Below are positions 8,202 through 16,443 of a stretch of DNA of 36,522 nucleotides, piece after piece; positions within the stretch are counted from its first letter, which is position 1, and every line of letters starts with the position of its first letter. Source of the DNA: CAZGCA01 sp964524145 (GTDB taxonomy: Bacteria; Hydrogenedentota; CAZGCA01); assembly GCA_964524145.1 (NCBI GenBank), contig CAZGCA010000062.1, forward strand, positions 1 to 36,522, in the 5' to 3' direction. The translations under genes were made by a program, and so were the position numbers. The notes under the pieces are model-generated. The model was not told where the DNA came from, made no database searches, and worked only from the letters and a program-made list of their open reading frames with translations.

Positions 8202-9137
8202 GTGATTGTGGCGTCCAGCAAGCTGATGAAGCTGACGGCCGCGGTCTGCGACCGCGCGACGCGACGATTCCTGATTCCGCACGGGCAGCGATTCGAAACC
8301 CGGTTGAGGTTACCTGTCGAAATGCCGATTTTCGGACGAAGCAGCGACGAGTTGCACAGGCGTTACTCCGAACAGGCATGCGCGAGAGGCGCGGAGATAG
8401 CCGGCACCCTGGCGGTCGAGGCGGACGTCCGCGGGAAACGCGCACTCGACGTCGGGTGCGGCGAGGGCGGCGTGGCCGTCGCGTTTGCACAACGCGGTAG
8501 CCACGTTGTCGCGATAGACAACAGCGAGGACAATGTCCGGAAGACCGCGCAACTGCTCGCGGGGTTCGGCGACAATACGTCGGTTGCCGCGCTACGGATG
8601 GACGCCCACGAGCTCGCATTCAGCGACACGAGCTTCGACGTCGTGGTGCTGGCGGATCTGCTCGAGCACGTGAGCGACCCGCAACGTGTCGCGACCGAGG
8701 TCGTTCGGCTGCTGCGTCCCGGCGGACTTCTTTACGTGTCGGTTCCCAACAAGCTGTCGCTGTGGTGTCTCGTGAGGGACCAGCATTACCAGCTTTTCGG
8801 ACTCACGCTGATGCCGCACGCGATTGCCGGGTTCTACGTCACGAAGGTCAGGAAGCGCGCAGCAGTCTATGCGGTCGAATCGACGTTCCGGTTCGGCACG
8901 CTCCGGAAACTCTTCGACCGGCACGGCATCCGGCTCCGTCGGTGCACACACCTGCGCAGCCTGTCCCGGCTCGAGGACCCAGAAACGCTTATCGATCCCG
9001 TGCAACGAAGGGTGGCAACGTTGCTGGTCAAGCTCGGCTTGCGAGGGATCGTGAAACGCCTGATGCTGACACGGTTCTACCAGACGTGGATAAGCCCGGG
9101 CGTGATCTGCATAGCCCGAAAACCGCAACCCGAATAG
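8202..9137 (+). CDS. Class I SAM-dependent methyltransferase
   Basis: A 311-residue methyltransferase (Methyltransf_11/25 type). Motif I, ALDVGCGEGG, lies at residues 81-90, with the acidic residue of motif II in VVAIDNS (D106). The post-motif 'LRMDAHELAFSDTSFDVVV' and 'LLEHVSDPQR...LLRPGGLLYVSVPN' are standard. The long C-terminal half after PNK is basic and resembles methyltransferases acting on lipids, quinones or glycans, but the substrate cannot be inferred. The GTG at 8202 has a weak ribosome binding site; ATG 8226 (MKLTAAVC) is an equally possible start. It lies 19 bp after the four-helix-bundle gene and is convergent with the URO-D gene. Confidence 0.8.
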   Translation: MIVASSKLMKLTAAVCDRATRRFLIPHGQRFETRLRLPVEMPIFGRSSDELHRRYSEQACARGAEIAGTLAVEADVRGKRALDVGCGEGGVAVAFAQRGSHVVAIDNSEDNVRKTAQLLAGFGDNTSVAALRMDAHELAFSDTSFDVVVLADLLEHVSDPQRVATEVVRLLRPGGLLYVSVPNKLSLWCLVRDQHYQLFGLTLMPHAIAGFYVTKVRKRAAVYAVESTFRFGTLRKLFDRHGIRLRRCTHLRSLSRLEDPETLIDPVQRRVATLLVKLGLRGIVKRLMLTRFYQTWISPGVICIARKPQPE

Positions 9138-9218
9138 CTGCCGAGATTCAAATCTCTCCCCGTTTCTGTCATCACTTCCCGAGCTGCATCGTACCCAATG
9201 TGGGGAACAAGACTCTTC

Positions 9219-9271
9219 AGCCCGGTTTTCTCACAGGAGGTCGTGACGAAAGGCGGTGAGAAAAGCGGGTT
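9219..9271. terminator. Long inverted repeat between convergent genes
   Basis: CCCGGTTTTCTCAC (9221-9234) and GTGAGAAAAGCGGG (9256-9269) pair over 14 positions with one mismatch, around a 21-nt loop; two further pairs are possible outside. It sits between the ends of the methyltransferase and URO-D genes and could stop transcription from both sides. There is no long T-tract, so the terminator role is inference. The rest of 9138-9352 shows nothing else. Confidence 0.45.
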
Positions 9272-9352
9272 AAAGCCGAGTGGGGTGTAGATTGCACTTG
9301 AGGAACGCTTCGGCGTACGGGACGGCGATGTCGGCGCACACGGGCCGGCTCT

Positions 9353-10450
9353 TTATCGGTGCGCGAGGTCTGCGGAGAGGTCGAGGTAGCGTTTGATGGC
9401 TTGCGGGAGGACGTTCCAGGGGAGGTGGTTGCCGATGCACATCATGTAGCCGCCGGTCATGTGGGCGGTCTCGACCATGCGTGTGACCATCGCCTCGATC
9501 TCGCCGGGATCGTTGCGCATCAGGACGCGGTTATCGCCTTCTCCTGCGAGAAAACAGTTCTCGTGGTTGCGCGCGATGGTTCTGAAGTCGGTGTAGGGTT
9601 CGGTGATGATGCCTCTTGCGCCGCACGCGAAGACATCGTCAGCGTATGCGTCGATGCAGCCGTCGACCATGAAGATGACCTCCTTGCCGGCATCTTTGAG
9701 GATGGACCAAAACTCTTCGTAGCGTGGGAAGACGTACTTGTGCATCCATTTGGGGGAGCACACGGGTCCGCGTGACGTGACGATGTCGTCGTGGCAGACG
9801 ATGAAGTTGACGGGCAGCCGCGCAAACACTCTGAACACGCGCCGGTTGAGTTCGGCAAACTCGTCCATGATCCGTGCGAACCGTTGGTCGAGGCACGTTT
9901 CGAGGAACAGCTCCCAGCCGAACGTGAGCAGCGGCCACATGAACATGGTGTTGTAGAATCCAACAGACTCTGCGGATCCTTCCGGGGCTTTGTCGCCCCA
10001 TTCCTCGGGAAAGTTGGCGCGGTACTTCTCGAAGAGCTTCTCCTCGTCGGAGAAGTCGTGCGATTCGACGACGGGTATGTCGGTGAAATCGGACTGGTCG
10101 AGCGGCGAGAACGCGAAGACTTCGTCGGCGGTCTTGAACTGGCGGCCCCAGTCCCAAACGCCGCTTTCGCCGTCGCCCCACCGGACGTGGTGCATACCCT
10201 TTTCGTCGGTGCTCGAGCTTTTGCCGGTCAGGTCGAGTTCGGGCCGGGGTTTGGGCTCGTCCGTATCGGGTATGGGCAGGTCGAGTTGAGGGTAGAGCTC
10301 CGCCAGTTTCTGCCGGCACAGCCGCGGATGGTCGTAGTAGTCGATTCCGGTCAGGTACGTTTCCGCGTCGGGACAGGACCAGTGTTCCCAATGCGGGATT
10401 CGTTTGGGGGCCATGCCCATGAATGCCAAGTACTTGTCGCTGTGCTTCAC
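9353..10450 (-). CDS. Uroporphyrinogen decarboxylase-family protein (URO-D/MtaA-like)
   Basis: A 365-residue protein with the URO-D TIM-barrel fold, in the branch of MtaA/CmuA-like and uncharacterised environmental members rather than true HemE. Recognisable parts are the barrel core VNFIVCHDDIVTSRGPVCSP, PRYEEFWSILKDAGKEVIFMVDG, and the C-terminal GGYMMCIGNHLPWNV. Family members handle methyl groups or tetrapyrroles, but many in glycan-rich loci have no known reaction. The start is GTG at 10450; an ATG ten codons later (MGMAPKR) is the alternative, and neither has a clear ribosome binding site. It lies 292 bp downstream of the sugar operon on the same strand and may be a separate unit. Confidence 0.8.
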   Translation of the reverse strand: MKHSDKYLAFMGMAPKRIPHWEHWSCPDAETYLTGIDYYDHPRLCRQKLAELYPQLDLPIPDTDEPKPRPELDLTGKSSSTDEKGMHHVRWGDGESGVWDWGRQFKTADEVFAFSPLDQSDFTDIPVVESHDFSDEEKLFEKYRANFPEEWGDKAPEGSAESVGFYNTMFMWPLLTFGWELFLETCLDQRFARIMDEFAELNRRVFRVFARLPVNFIVCHDDIVTSRGPVCSPKWMHKYVFPRYEEFWSILKDAGKEVIFMVDGCIDAYADDVFACGARGIITEPYTDFRTIARNHENCFLAGEGDNRVLMRNDPGEIEAMVTRMVETAHMTGGYMMCIGNHLPWNVLPQAIKRYLDLSADLAHR

Positions 10451-10742
10451 GGTGAAAGATGGGGGTTAGACGACCGTTGCGGCGTCTTCCTCTTCCTATG
10501 GTTCGGGTTGGCTCTCATCTCTGGAGGCACTTTATGCCAGCGGTCGGTCCACGACGCAGCAAACAAGCGGCTTCAATCCTCACTCCGATGCTAAGCGGGG
10601 CGACAACTTCCAACCTGATTCGGGAGTGCGAGGCACGAGTGCAATAACGTTCAAACGGGGCAACTTCCCGTTGTAACCGCGTTTCCAAAGGCATGGTAAT
10701 CTAACGAGCGTAGGGACTGCGTTTCGTGTGACTTGTGGAGCG
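10451..10742. other. 292-bp intergenic stretch with small hairpin and orphan CRISPR-repeat-like sequence
   Basis: No gene. On the minus strand, about 70 nt after the stop of the 1099-residue protein, AACGGG (10667-10672) can pair with CCCGTT (10654-10659) over a 7-nt loop, a weak terminator candidate. At 10570-10607, read on the minus strand, the sequence begins GTTGTCGCCCC and ends GAGGATTGAAGC, the shape of a type I CRISPR repeat. Only one copy is present and no array or cas gene is seen. Confidence 0.35.
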
Positions 10743-13700
10743 CTAGTCTTTTGCGGCATCTCTCCCGGCCATGGACAGGAGCGCTTTTTCGGCCGCCTCT
10801 CGTTCGTCATCGTCGCGCGCTCTGAAAACCAACTCCACGAGCGGCACGAGATGGCTTCTATCGGTAAGCGCCCCCAACGCATCCAACGACGCCAAACGAA
10901 CCAACGCATCAGGATCTGTCGCGGTCTCGAGCAACGTTGGCACGGCAGCGGTATCGCCGCGCTCGGACAAGGCGCCGAGCACGAGCACTTTCTCTTGCGC
11001 CGGCACGGAGGGCAGCAGCTTGATGATCTGTTGGGTTGCCGCGTTGCCGCCGAACCCGTCTCTGACAACACGGAGGCCAACGTCCCGGAAGTCGGTGGAG
11101 TCGCCTGCAAGCGCGTTGGCGACAAGAGGCGCTGATTCCTCTGCCCGTACGATTACCAGTCCGCGAAGCGCGGCGGCACGAATTGCGGTTGGCGCGTCGG
11201 AGCTGTACACGCGGTCGAAGATGGTTGCTGCCAGATCGGTCTGACCCTGAGCGAGCAGACGGTCGGCAGATCTGATGGCGGCACGGGCCACGACTTCTCG
11301 CAGCTCCGGGTTCCCTCGAGACCAAGCTCCGGCGAGCATCATCACGGCATCTTGGCTGCCGATCTCTCCCAATGCCGTTGCGGCAGCTGCGGCGACCGCC
11401 TTGTCCTGATCGCCCTGAAGCTTCCCGAGCAGATCAACAGCATCGCTGTCGCGTCGTTTGCCCAACGAGCTGACAATGCCGACTTTCGTCTTGCCGGTTG
11501 TTTGGTCGAGGGCGGCGCGCAACGCCTCGTCGACCACGGGCCCGGGGATGTTCTCCAACGCGAAACGCGCCATATGCGAGAGCTTCTCGTCTGCAAGCAA
11601 GGCCCCCAGGGCAGGCACCGACTGGTCCGTGCCGACCCGCCGGAGCATACGGCAGACAAACTGTTTGCAGTCATAGGTTGCCTTGGGCGATTTCAGCGCG
11701 ACCAACAGTTTCTCCTCGATTGCCTTGCGCCGCGCCGGTGTGGCGTTGCGGATGTCCTCCTCGATTGCCGTCAACGCCTCCCGGCTCTGGCCGAATTCGT
11801 ATGCAAGAACCTGCTCGTAGATGTCAGTGTTTCCCGGGTTGTTGGCCGCAGTGGATACGGTGTCGTTCAGCGCGCGAACGAGGATGTTGCGGTACGCCAC
11901 GGGTCCGTGGTCGCCCTGGAACATCAGCGGGCCGACGGGCTTCTCATCTTTGAAGGCTGCCGCACGCGTCGGGCCGGTCACTTCCTCGTTCTCGTGAACG
12001 ACAGTGCCGTTGTGCACGACTTTGACGAAGACGGCGTTGGCGATCTTCTTCCCGGTCGCATCAAACCGCGGCGCGCGAAAGATAACGTCGAACGACTGCC
12101 ACTCGCCCGGTTTGCGGGAAACGTTCACCCGCGGCGGACGGCCTTCGTAACCTCTATCCTCATCTTTGAATCCCGGCTCGTCGTGCCAGCGCTGGTAGAT
12201 GCCGCCGCAGTCGCTGTGCTGGGGTTTCTTAACGCCCCAACTGTCGAGCACCTGGATCTCGTATCGTCCCTGGAAGTACACGCCCGAATTCGAGCCTTTC
12301 GGCACCATGAACTCGACGTGCGCTTCGATGTCGTCATGGACCATCTTGGTGAAAAGGTTGCTCGTTCTTCCTTTCTTGCCGTTGACAATCGCGCCCGTGC
12401 CGGGCTCCGACCCGAGGAGGCTTTTGTCGCTCGGGCTCGTGAACGTATCTTTGACGATCTTCCACGCGCCTCTCGGCTCGCGCCATGCGTCGAGGTTGTT
12501 GAGTGAGACGATCGGCGGGGCGTCGCTTGCGCTCGTCGGAGCGCCGGGTCCCTCGAGTTCCTGGATGCGGATGTTGCGCCACCGGGCCTCCATGGGGTCA
12601 TCGCTTTGCGTACCATGAACCTGGAGCGCGACGAAGCCGGTAGGAGTCATTGCATCGACCAGGTTGGCCGCGGCCACGCCGTTGAGCCACGTTTTGATCG
12701 ACTGGCCGACGGCTTCGATGCGGAATTGGTTCCACTGGCCCTGCTTGAACGCTTTCCGGGCTGCCCCGTTACCCGCCAAGTCGTACAGCCAGCCACGACG
12801 CCCCTCGTCGTAGATGCCGGCACTGTAAGCGCGGTCCGACGGATCGATCTCGACCTGGTACCCATGAACCCGGCCGTTCCTGTACTCCTTGAAGCTGCTG
12901 CTACGGATCTGAACGCCCGAGTTCAACCCGGGATCCACCTTGAAGTCCAGTTCAAGGATGAAGTCGGAGAACAACCGCTCCGTGCAGAGAAAGCTGTTAG
13001 GGCTGCCTTTGACAGAAGTACCGACGATGGCCCCATCATCGACACGGTACTTCGCCCTGCCATTACGTTGAACCCACCCGTCGAGGCTCTTGCCGTCAAA
13101 GAGCGACTGCCATCCTTTCGGTTTCTTCCGGAGCACGGCGCTGGGCGTGGCGTCAACCTTGAAGTCCCCGAGAGCGTACTGGATACCGTCGAGGTAGTGC
13201 TGCAAAACGGCCTCGTTCCAGAAGAGTTGATTGTTGTGACCCAGCCCGCTGTGGAAGACGCGGCCGTCGCCGTAGTCGCGAATCCAGGCGACAGCGTAGT
13301 CGTTGTCCGTGCGCTTCATGCCTTTGACCTTTAGGTTGCGCGGGGCGCTCATGTCAAGGGTCAGCAGCACGCGAAGCGTGTCACGCGAATACGGCGGGCT
13401 CTTCATCTGGTATATCTCGTCCTTGAGCAAGAACCCTTTTCCGTCGAACGCTTTGTTGAGCGGATGATCGGGCTCGTCGAGCTTGAAGGCCCAGGTGCCG
13501 CCGGCACCCCAGGGGTGCCCGTCGAACAGCCCCCCAAGCATCTCGGACGCTTCAGGCCAGTTGTAGAAATTGTCCGCGGCGGCGTGGATACCTATCATCC
13601 CTTTGCCGCCCTTAACGAAGTCCAGAAGAGCCTTACGCTGTTCGGGATCCTCAAACTTCAGTTGTGTGGTATTGTTGAACAGCACAGCGTCAAACTGGTT

Positions 13701-14042
13701 GAGGTTTTCCGGGTCAAACATGGCCATGTCATCGCTGACAACCGTTTCAAACGCGCCCGTTTTCTCGCCCATGATCTCGAACGCTTTGTTGGCGACAGGG
13801 ATCGAGCTGTGGAAGAAGCCTTTACAGAGCCAGAAGACGAGGATCTTCCGCGGTTTGGCGGGTTTGGCGGTCGCCCTGGCGGGCATGGCCTTGGTGATCC
13901 GTTTGATCATCGACTCGGTCGGCAGCTTTGGCTTGGGCCGGGCCTGTGCGAAGGCGACGCTGGCTGTCAAAGCCAGGCACACCAGGACGGCCACCGCAGT
14001 AGCTAAGGTGTTTCGCAGACTGAACGTAGTTTTGCTTTTCAT
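10743..14042 (-). CDS. Exported ThuA - DUF1080 - DUF1080 - HEAT repeat protein
   Basis: A 1099-residue secreted protein. A Sec signal peptide (1-33, ending AFA-QA) is followed by a ThuA/trehalose-utilisation domain (about 66-292: FWLCKGFFHSS, GIHAAADNFYNW, GRVFHSGLGHN). A first DUF1080 domain (about 309-496; WQSLFDGKSLDGW, LNSGVQIRS) and a second DUF1080 domain (about 515-755; SNSGVYFQGRYEIQVLDSWG, GPLMFQGDHGPVAYRN) come next. HEAT-type repeats (about 765-1095) form the C terminus. DUF1080 is the 3-keto-glycoside hydrolase family; ThuA domains are glutamine-amidotransferase-like and co-occur with it. Each motif in the two DUF1080 copies is intact by eye. The start is supported by GAGGGA 5 nt upstream. 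It lies 45 bp after a Tat-exported oxidoreductase gene and is the last gene of the tight operon. Confidence 0.88.
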   Translation of the reverse strand: MKSKTTFSLRNTLATAVAVLVCLALTASVAFAQARPKPKLPTESMIKRITKAMPARATAKPAKPRKILVFWLCKGFFHSSIPVANKAFEIMGEKTGAFETVVSDDMAMFDPENLNQFDAVLFNNTTQLKFEDPEQRKALLDFVKGGKGMIGIHAAADNFYNWPEASEMLGGLFDGHPWGAGGTWAFKLDEPDHPLNKAFDGKGFLLKDEIYQMKSPPYSRDTLRVLLTLDMSAPRNLKVKGMKRTDNDYAVAWIRDYGDGRVFHSGLGHNNQLFWNEAVLQHYLDGIQYALGDFKVDATPSAVLRKKPKGWQSLFDGKSLDGWVQRNGRAKYRVDDGAIVGTSVKGSPNSFLCTERLFSDFILELDFKVDPGLNSGVQIRSSSFKEYRNGRVHGYQVEIDPSDRAYSAGIYDEGRRGWLYDLAGNGAARKAFKQGQWNQFRIEAVGQSIKTWLNGVAAANLVDAMTPTGFVALQVHGTQSDDPMEARWRNIRIQELEGPGAPTSASDAPPIVSLNNLDAWREPRGAWKIVKDTFTSPSDKSLLGSEPGTGAIVNGKKGRTSNLFTKMVHDDIEAHVEFMVPKGSNSGVYFQGRYEIQVLDSWGVKKPQHSDCGGIYQRWHDEPGFKDEDRGYEGRPPRVNVSRKPGEWQSFDVIFRAPRFDATGKKIANAVFVKVVHNGTVVHENEEVTGPTRAAAFKDEKPVGPLMFQGDHGPVAYRNILVRALNDTVSTAANNPGNTDIYEQVLAYEFGQSREALTAIEEDIRNATPARRKAIEEKLLVALKSPKATYDCKQFVCRMLRRVGTDQSVPALGALLADEKLSHMARFALENIPGPVVDEALRAALDQTTGKTKVGIVSSLGKRRDSDAVDLLGKLQGDQDKAVAAAAATALGEIGSQDAVMMLAGAWSRGNPELREVVARAAIRSADRLLAQGQTDLAATIFDRVYSSDAPTAIRAAALRGLVIVRAEESAPLVANALAGDSTDFRDVGLRVVRDGFGGNAATQQIIKLLPSVPAQEKVLVLGALSERGDTAAVPTLLETATDPDALVRLASLDALGALTDRSHLVPLVELVFRARDDDEREAAEKALLSMAGRDAAKD

Positions 14043-14087
14043 CTTGTGTCCCTCACTATTCTATGCTTCCCGTTTCCACAAATCAGT

Positions 14088-15449
14088 CTAGAGGACCCAC
14101 GGCTCGCGGTACGCCCGCGACAGCATACGGTCGGCCTCGGGGTCGTTGACAAACCGTTCCGCGTCCGGATTCCACTTCAGGTCACGCCCGAGCAACATGG
14201 CGATGTTGCCCAGGTGCGAGAGCGTGATCGAGCGGTGCGCGATCTCGGCGGGTGCGATGGGCTCTCGCCGCGAGATGACGCAATCGATAAAGTTCCGCAT
14301 ATGGTCTCTGCTTTCGTAGAGATGAATCTCGCCCGGCCCAATGACTGACTTCAGCAGCGACTTCGGTTTCGCATTGATGCTGCCGCGATTGACCCACACC
14401 CAGCCGTCGGTGCCCTCAAAGGTTACGCCACCGCGTTCGCGGCTGCTGATGATGAGTTTCACACCGTTCTCGTAGAAGTACTCGATGTAGTACTCGATCG
14501 CGGTGTTGTATAAAGGACCGCCGGAGAACTCGCCTTTGGCGTTTTTTATCTCGACTGGTCCGGTACGCTCCGTGTCCATCCCCCATTGGGCGATGTCGGG
14601 ATGGTGACCGCCCCAGTCGGTGATCTGCCCGCCGGAATAGTCCAGTATCCAGCGGAAGTTCACGTGGCAGCGCGCCGTGCAGTACGGCGCCCACGGTGCC
14701 GGACCCAACCACCTGTCGTACTCGAACCCGTCGGGCACGGGTTCAGGCTGGGTGCGGTGCGCGTTCTTCGAGAAGTCCGGTGTCCCGCTGGGCAGACCGC
14801 ACTTGACGGTGTGCAGCTTACCTATCCGTTCGTTCCGAATGAGCTCGCACGCGAACCGGAAATTGCGGTCGGAACGCTGCTGGCTGCCCGTCTGGAACAC
14901 CCGGCCGTAACGGCGTACCGCATCGCTCATTGCACGCCCTTCGGCGATGGTCAAGGCAAGAGGTTTCTCGCAGTAGATGTCCTTGCCGGCTTCGGCGGCA
15001 GCGATGGTCGGAATGGCGTGCCAGTGGTCCGGGACGCCGATCAGCACGGTATCGATATCGTCGCGGGCGATGATCTCGCGGAAGTCTATATACGACGTGC
15101 AACCTTTGTATGCGCCCGAGCGTTCGTCGCGACCGTAATGCGCTTCGACGATCCTTTTCGCACGCTCACGCCCGCCGGGGCCGCCGTCCCAGTAACCGTT
15201 TTCACTCTCACGGTTGACGTCACAGACCGCAACAACCTGGACACGCTTGTCTCTCAAGAAACCCCGCATATCGTTGGTGCCCTGGTTGCCCGTGCCGATA
15301 CAGCCCATCGTTATGCGGTTGCTCGGCGCCACGTTCCCCTCAGCACCAAGCGCCGACGAGGAGATGATGGTGGGAAACCCTACTGCAACACCTGCCGCAG
15401 CGGAGGTCTTCCTGAGGAAGTCACGGCGTGATAATCGTTCTCTCTTCAT
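14088..15449 (-). CDS. Tat-exported Gfo/Idh/MocA oxidoreductase (1)
   Basis: A 453-residue NAD(P)-dependent sugar oxidoreductase. The Tat signal is SRRDFLRK with R8-R9, followed by a hydrophobic stretch to ALGA (about residue 36). The Rossmann fold begins with GCIGTGNQG (49-57), and the family EKP motif is CEKPLAL (EKP at 161-163). DWGGHHPDIAQW carries the His/Asp of the catalytic region. Relatives oxidise or reduce sugar hydroxyls, often at C3, and Tat export lets the folded protein carry its cofactor out of the cytoplasm, as known for Zymomonas glucose-fructose oxidoreductase. The start at 15449 is chosen over 15470 because AGGGA (15457-15461) precedes it. It has TIM-barrel and DUF1080 neighbours with 49- and 45-bp gaps. 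Confidence 0.9.
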   Translation of the reverse strand: MKRERLSRRDFLRKTSAAAGVAVGFPTIISSSALGAEGNVAPSNRITMGCIGTGNQGTNDMRGFLRDKRVQVVAVCDVNRESENGYWDGGPGGRERAKRIVEAHYGRDERSGAYKGCTSYIDFREIIARDDIDTVLIGVPDHWHAIPTIAAAEAGKDIYCEKPLALTIAEGRAMSDAVRRYGRVFQTGSQQRSDRNFRFACELIRNERIGKLHTVKCGLPSGTPDFSKNAHRTQPEPVPDGFEYDRWLGPAPWAPYCTARCHVNFRWILDYSGGQITDWGGHHPDIAQWGMDTERTGPVEIKNAKGEFSGGPLYNTAIEYYIEYFYENGVKLIISSRERGGVTFEGTDGWVWVNRGSINAKPKSLLKSVIGPGEIHLYESRDHMRNFIDCVISRREPIAPAEIAHRSITLSHLGNIAMLLGRDLKWNPDAERFVNDPEADRMLSRAYREPWVL

Positions 15450-15498
15450 CTTGCTGTCCCTTTGTCTCATTCTTCCAACAGATCATTCCCGGAACTTG

Positions 15499-16413
15499 TC
15501 AATTCTGCTCTTCGGCGGCCATCTTCGCGGAAAGCTTGCGCCACGCCTCCATGGATCGCTTCAGGTTATCATACACGTCGCCTTTCATACCATATCCCTG
15601 CAATCCTATCGGGCCGGTATACCCCAGCTCTTTCAACGTTTTCAGGAAGGGGTACACGTCAAACGTACCACGATCCAGCGTCTGGATCAAACTGTCCCAT
15701 CCTTTTCCACCGGTGTCCGCGCCGTTGATGGTCACCACAAACAGGTGAGGCATCGCCAACTCCATCAACGGTCTCATGTTCTTCCCGGCGTCCACCATCA
15801 GCCAGTGGCAGAGGTTGAACGTCACGCCGACGTTTTTCCGATCGACTTTCTTGGCGACGCGTACCGCGTCTTCAACCCGTTCGACCCAGAACATGGTGTG
15901 AGGGTAGAGTGCCACGCGAAGTCCGGATTCCTCAGCCATCTCGGCGATCTCTCGAATGATCTCGACTGCACGCGGGTCGCCCTCGGGCGACGACCGTTTG
16001 AACGTGCGGCTTGTTATGGAAATCCAGATCGCGGTGTCGCGACCTTTCAGCAACTTGATCGCTTCTTTCAGGTCCGGACCGTATGCCTGCTTGCCGGGAT
16101 CGAGGTTTACGAGGTAGTAGGGAGGGAACGCTTTCAACCCGTTCTTGTCCAGCTCCACGAGCAGCTCTGACAAGCCCTCGATGCCGCCCCAGTAGCCTAT
16201 CCCGGCATAACCGAGCTCTTTGCACATCTCGGCCTGCTCTTTCGGTGACTGTTCGCGTCGCCCCGGCACGCCGAAGATCGTGTCCATTGCAAAGAAAGGG
16301 TTTGACAACCCCTTTTCTTCCACCACGTCTTGCGCCACTCCCGCCGGCGGTACCATGAAGGAGCAACATAGTAGAAGGAGAATGGTGGAAAGGATTCTTC
16401 TCGGATCATTCAT
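15499..16413 (-). CDS. Exported sugar isomerase/epimerase-type TIM-barrel protein
   Basis: A 304-residue protein with a Sec signal peptide (about 1-27, ending VAQ) and a xylose isomerase-like (AP endonuclease 2) TIM barrel. Typical strands are seen: ELGYAGIGYWGG, LRVALYPHTMFWVE, VGVTFNLCHWL, LFVVTINGAD and GPIGLQGYGMKGD. The His residues in LYPHT and NLCHW and the Gln in GLQGYG sit where metal ligands occur in this fold. The activity is unknown; in characterised keto-sugar pathways similar proteins isomerise, epimerise or eliminate from keto-sugars. It lies between two Tat-exported Gfo/Idh/MocA genes (30 and 49 bp gaps), so it probably acts on their product outside the cytoplasm. Confidence 0.85.
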   Translation of the reverse strand: MNDPRRILSTILLLLCCSFMVPPAGVAQDVVEEKGLSNPFFAMDTIFGVPGRREQSPKEQAEMCKELGYAGIGYWGGIEGLSELLVELDKNGLKAFPPYYLVNLDPGKQAYGPDLKEAIKLLKGRDTAIWISITSRTFKRSSPEGDPRAVEIIREIAEMAEESGLRVALYPHTMFWVERVEDAVRVAKKVDRKNVGVTFNLCHWLMVDAGKNMRPLMELAMPHLFVVTINGADTGGKGWDSLIQTLDRGTFDVYPFLKTLKELGYTGPIGLQGYGMKGDVYDNLKRSMEAWRKLSAKMAAEEQN

Positions 16414-16443
16414 CTCACGTTTCCCTTCTTTCCTCTATCCTTA

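Noticed and set aside
11352..12506. 384-codon plus-strand frame inside the DUF1080 gene
   Set aside because: Antisense shadow of a clear multi-domain gene.
14586..15431. Plus-strand frame across oxidoreductase (1)
   Set aside because: Antisense shadow.
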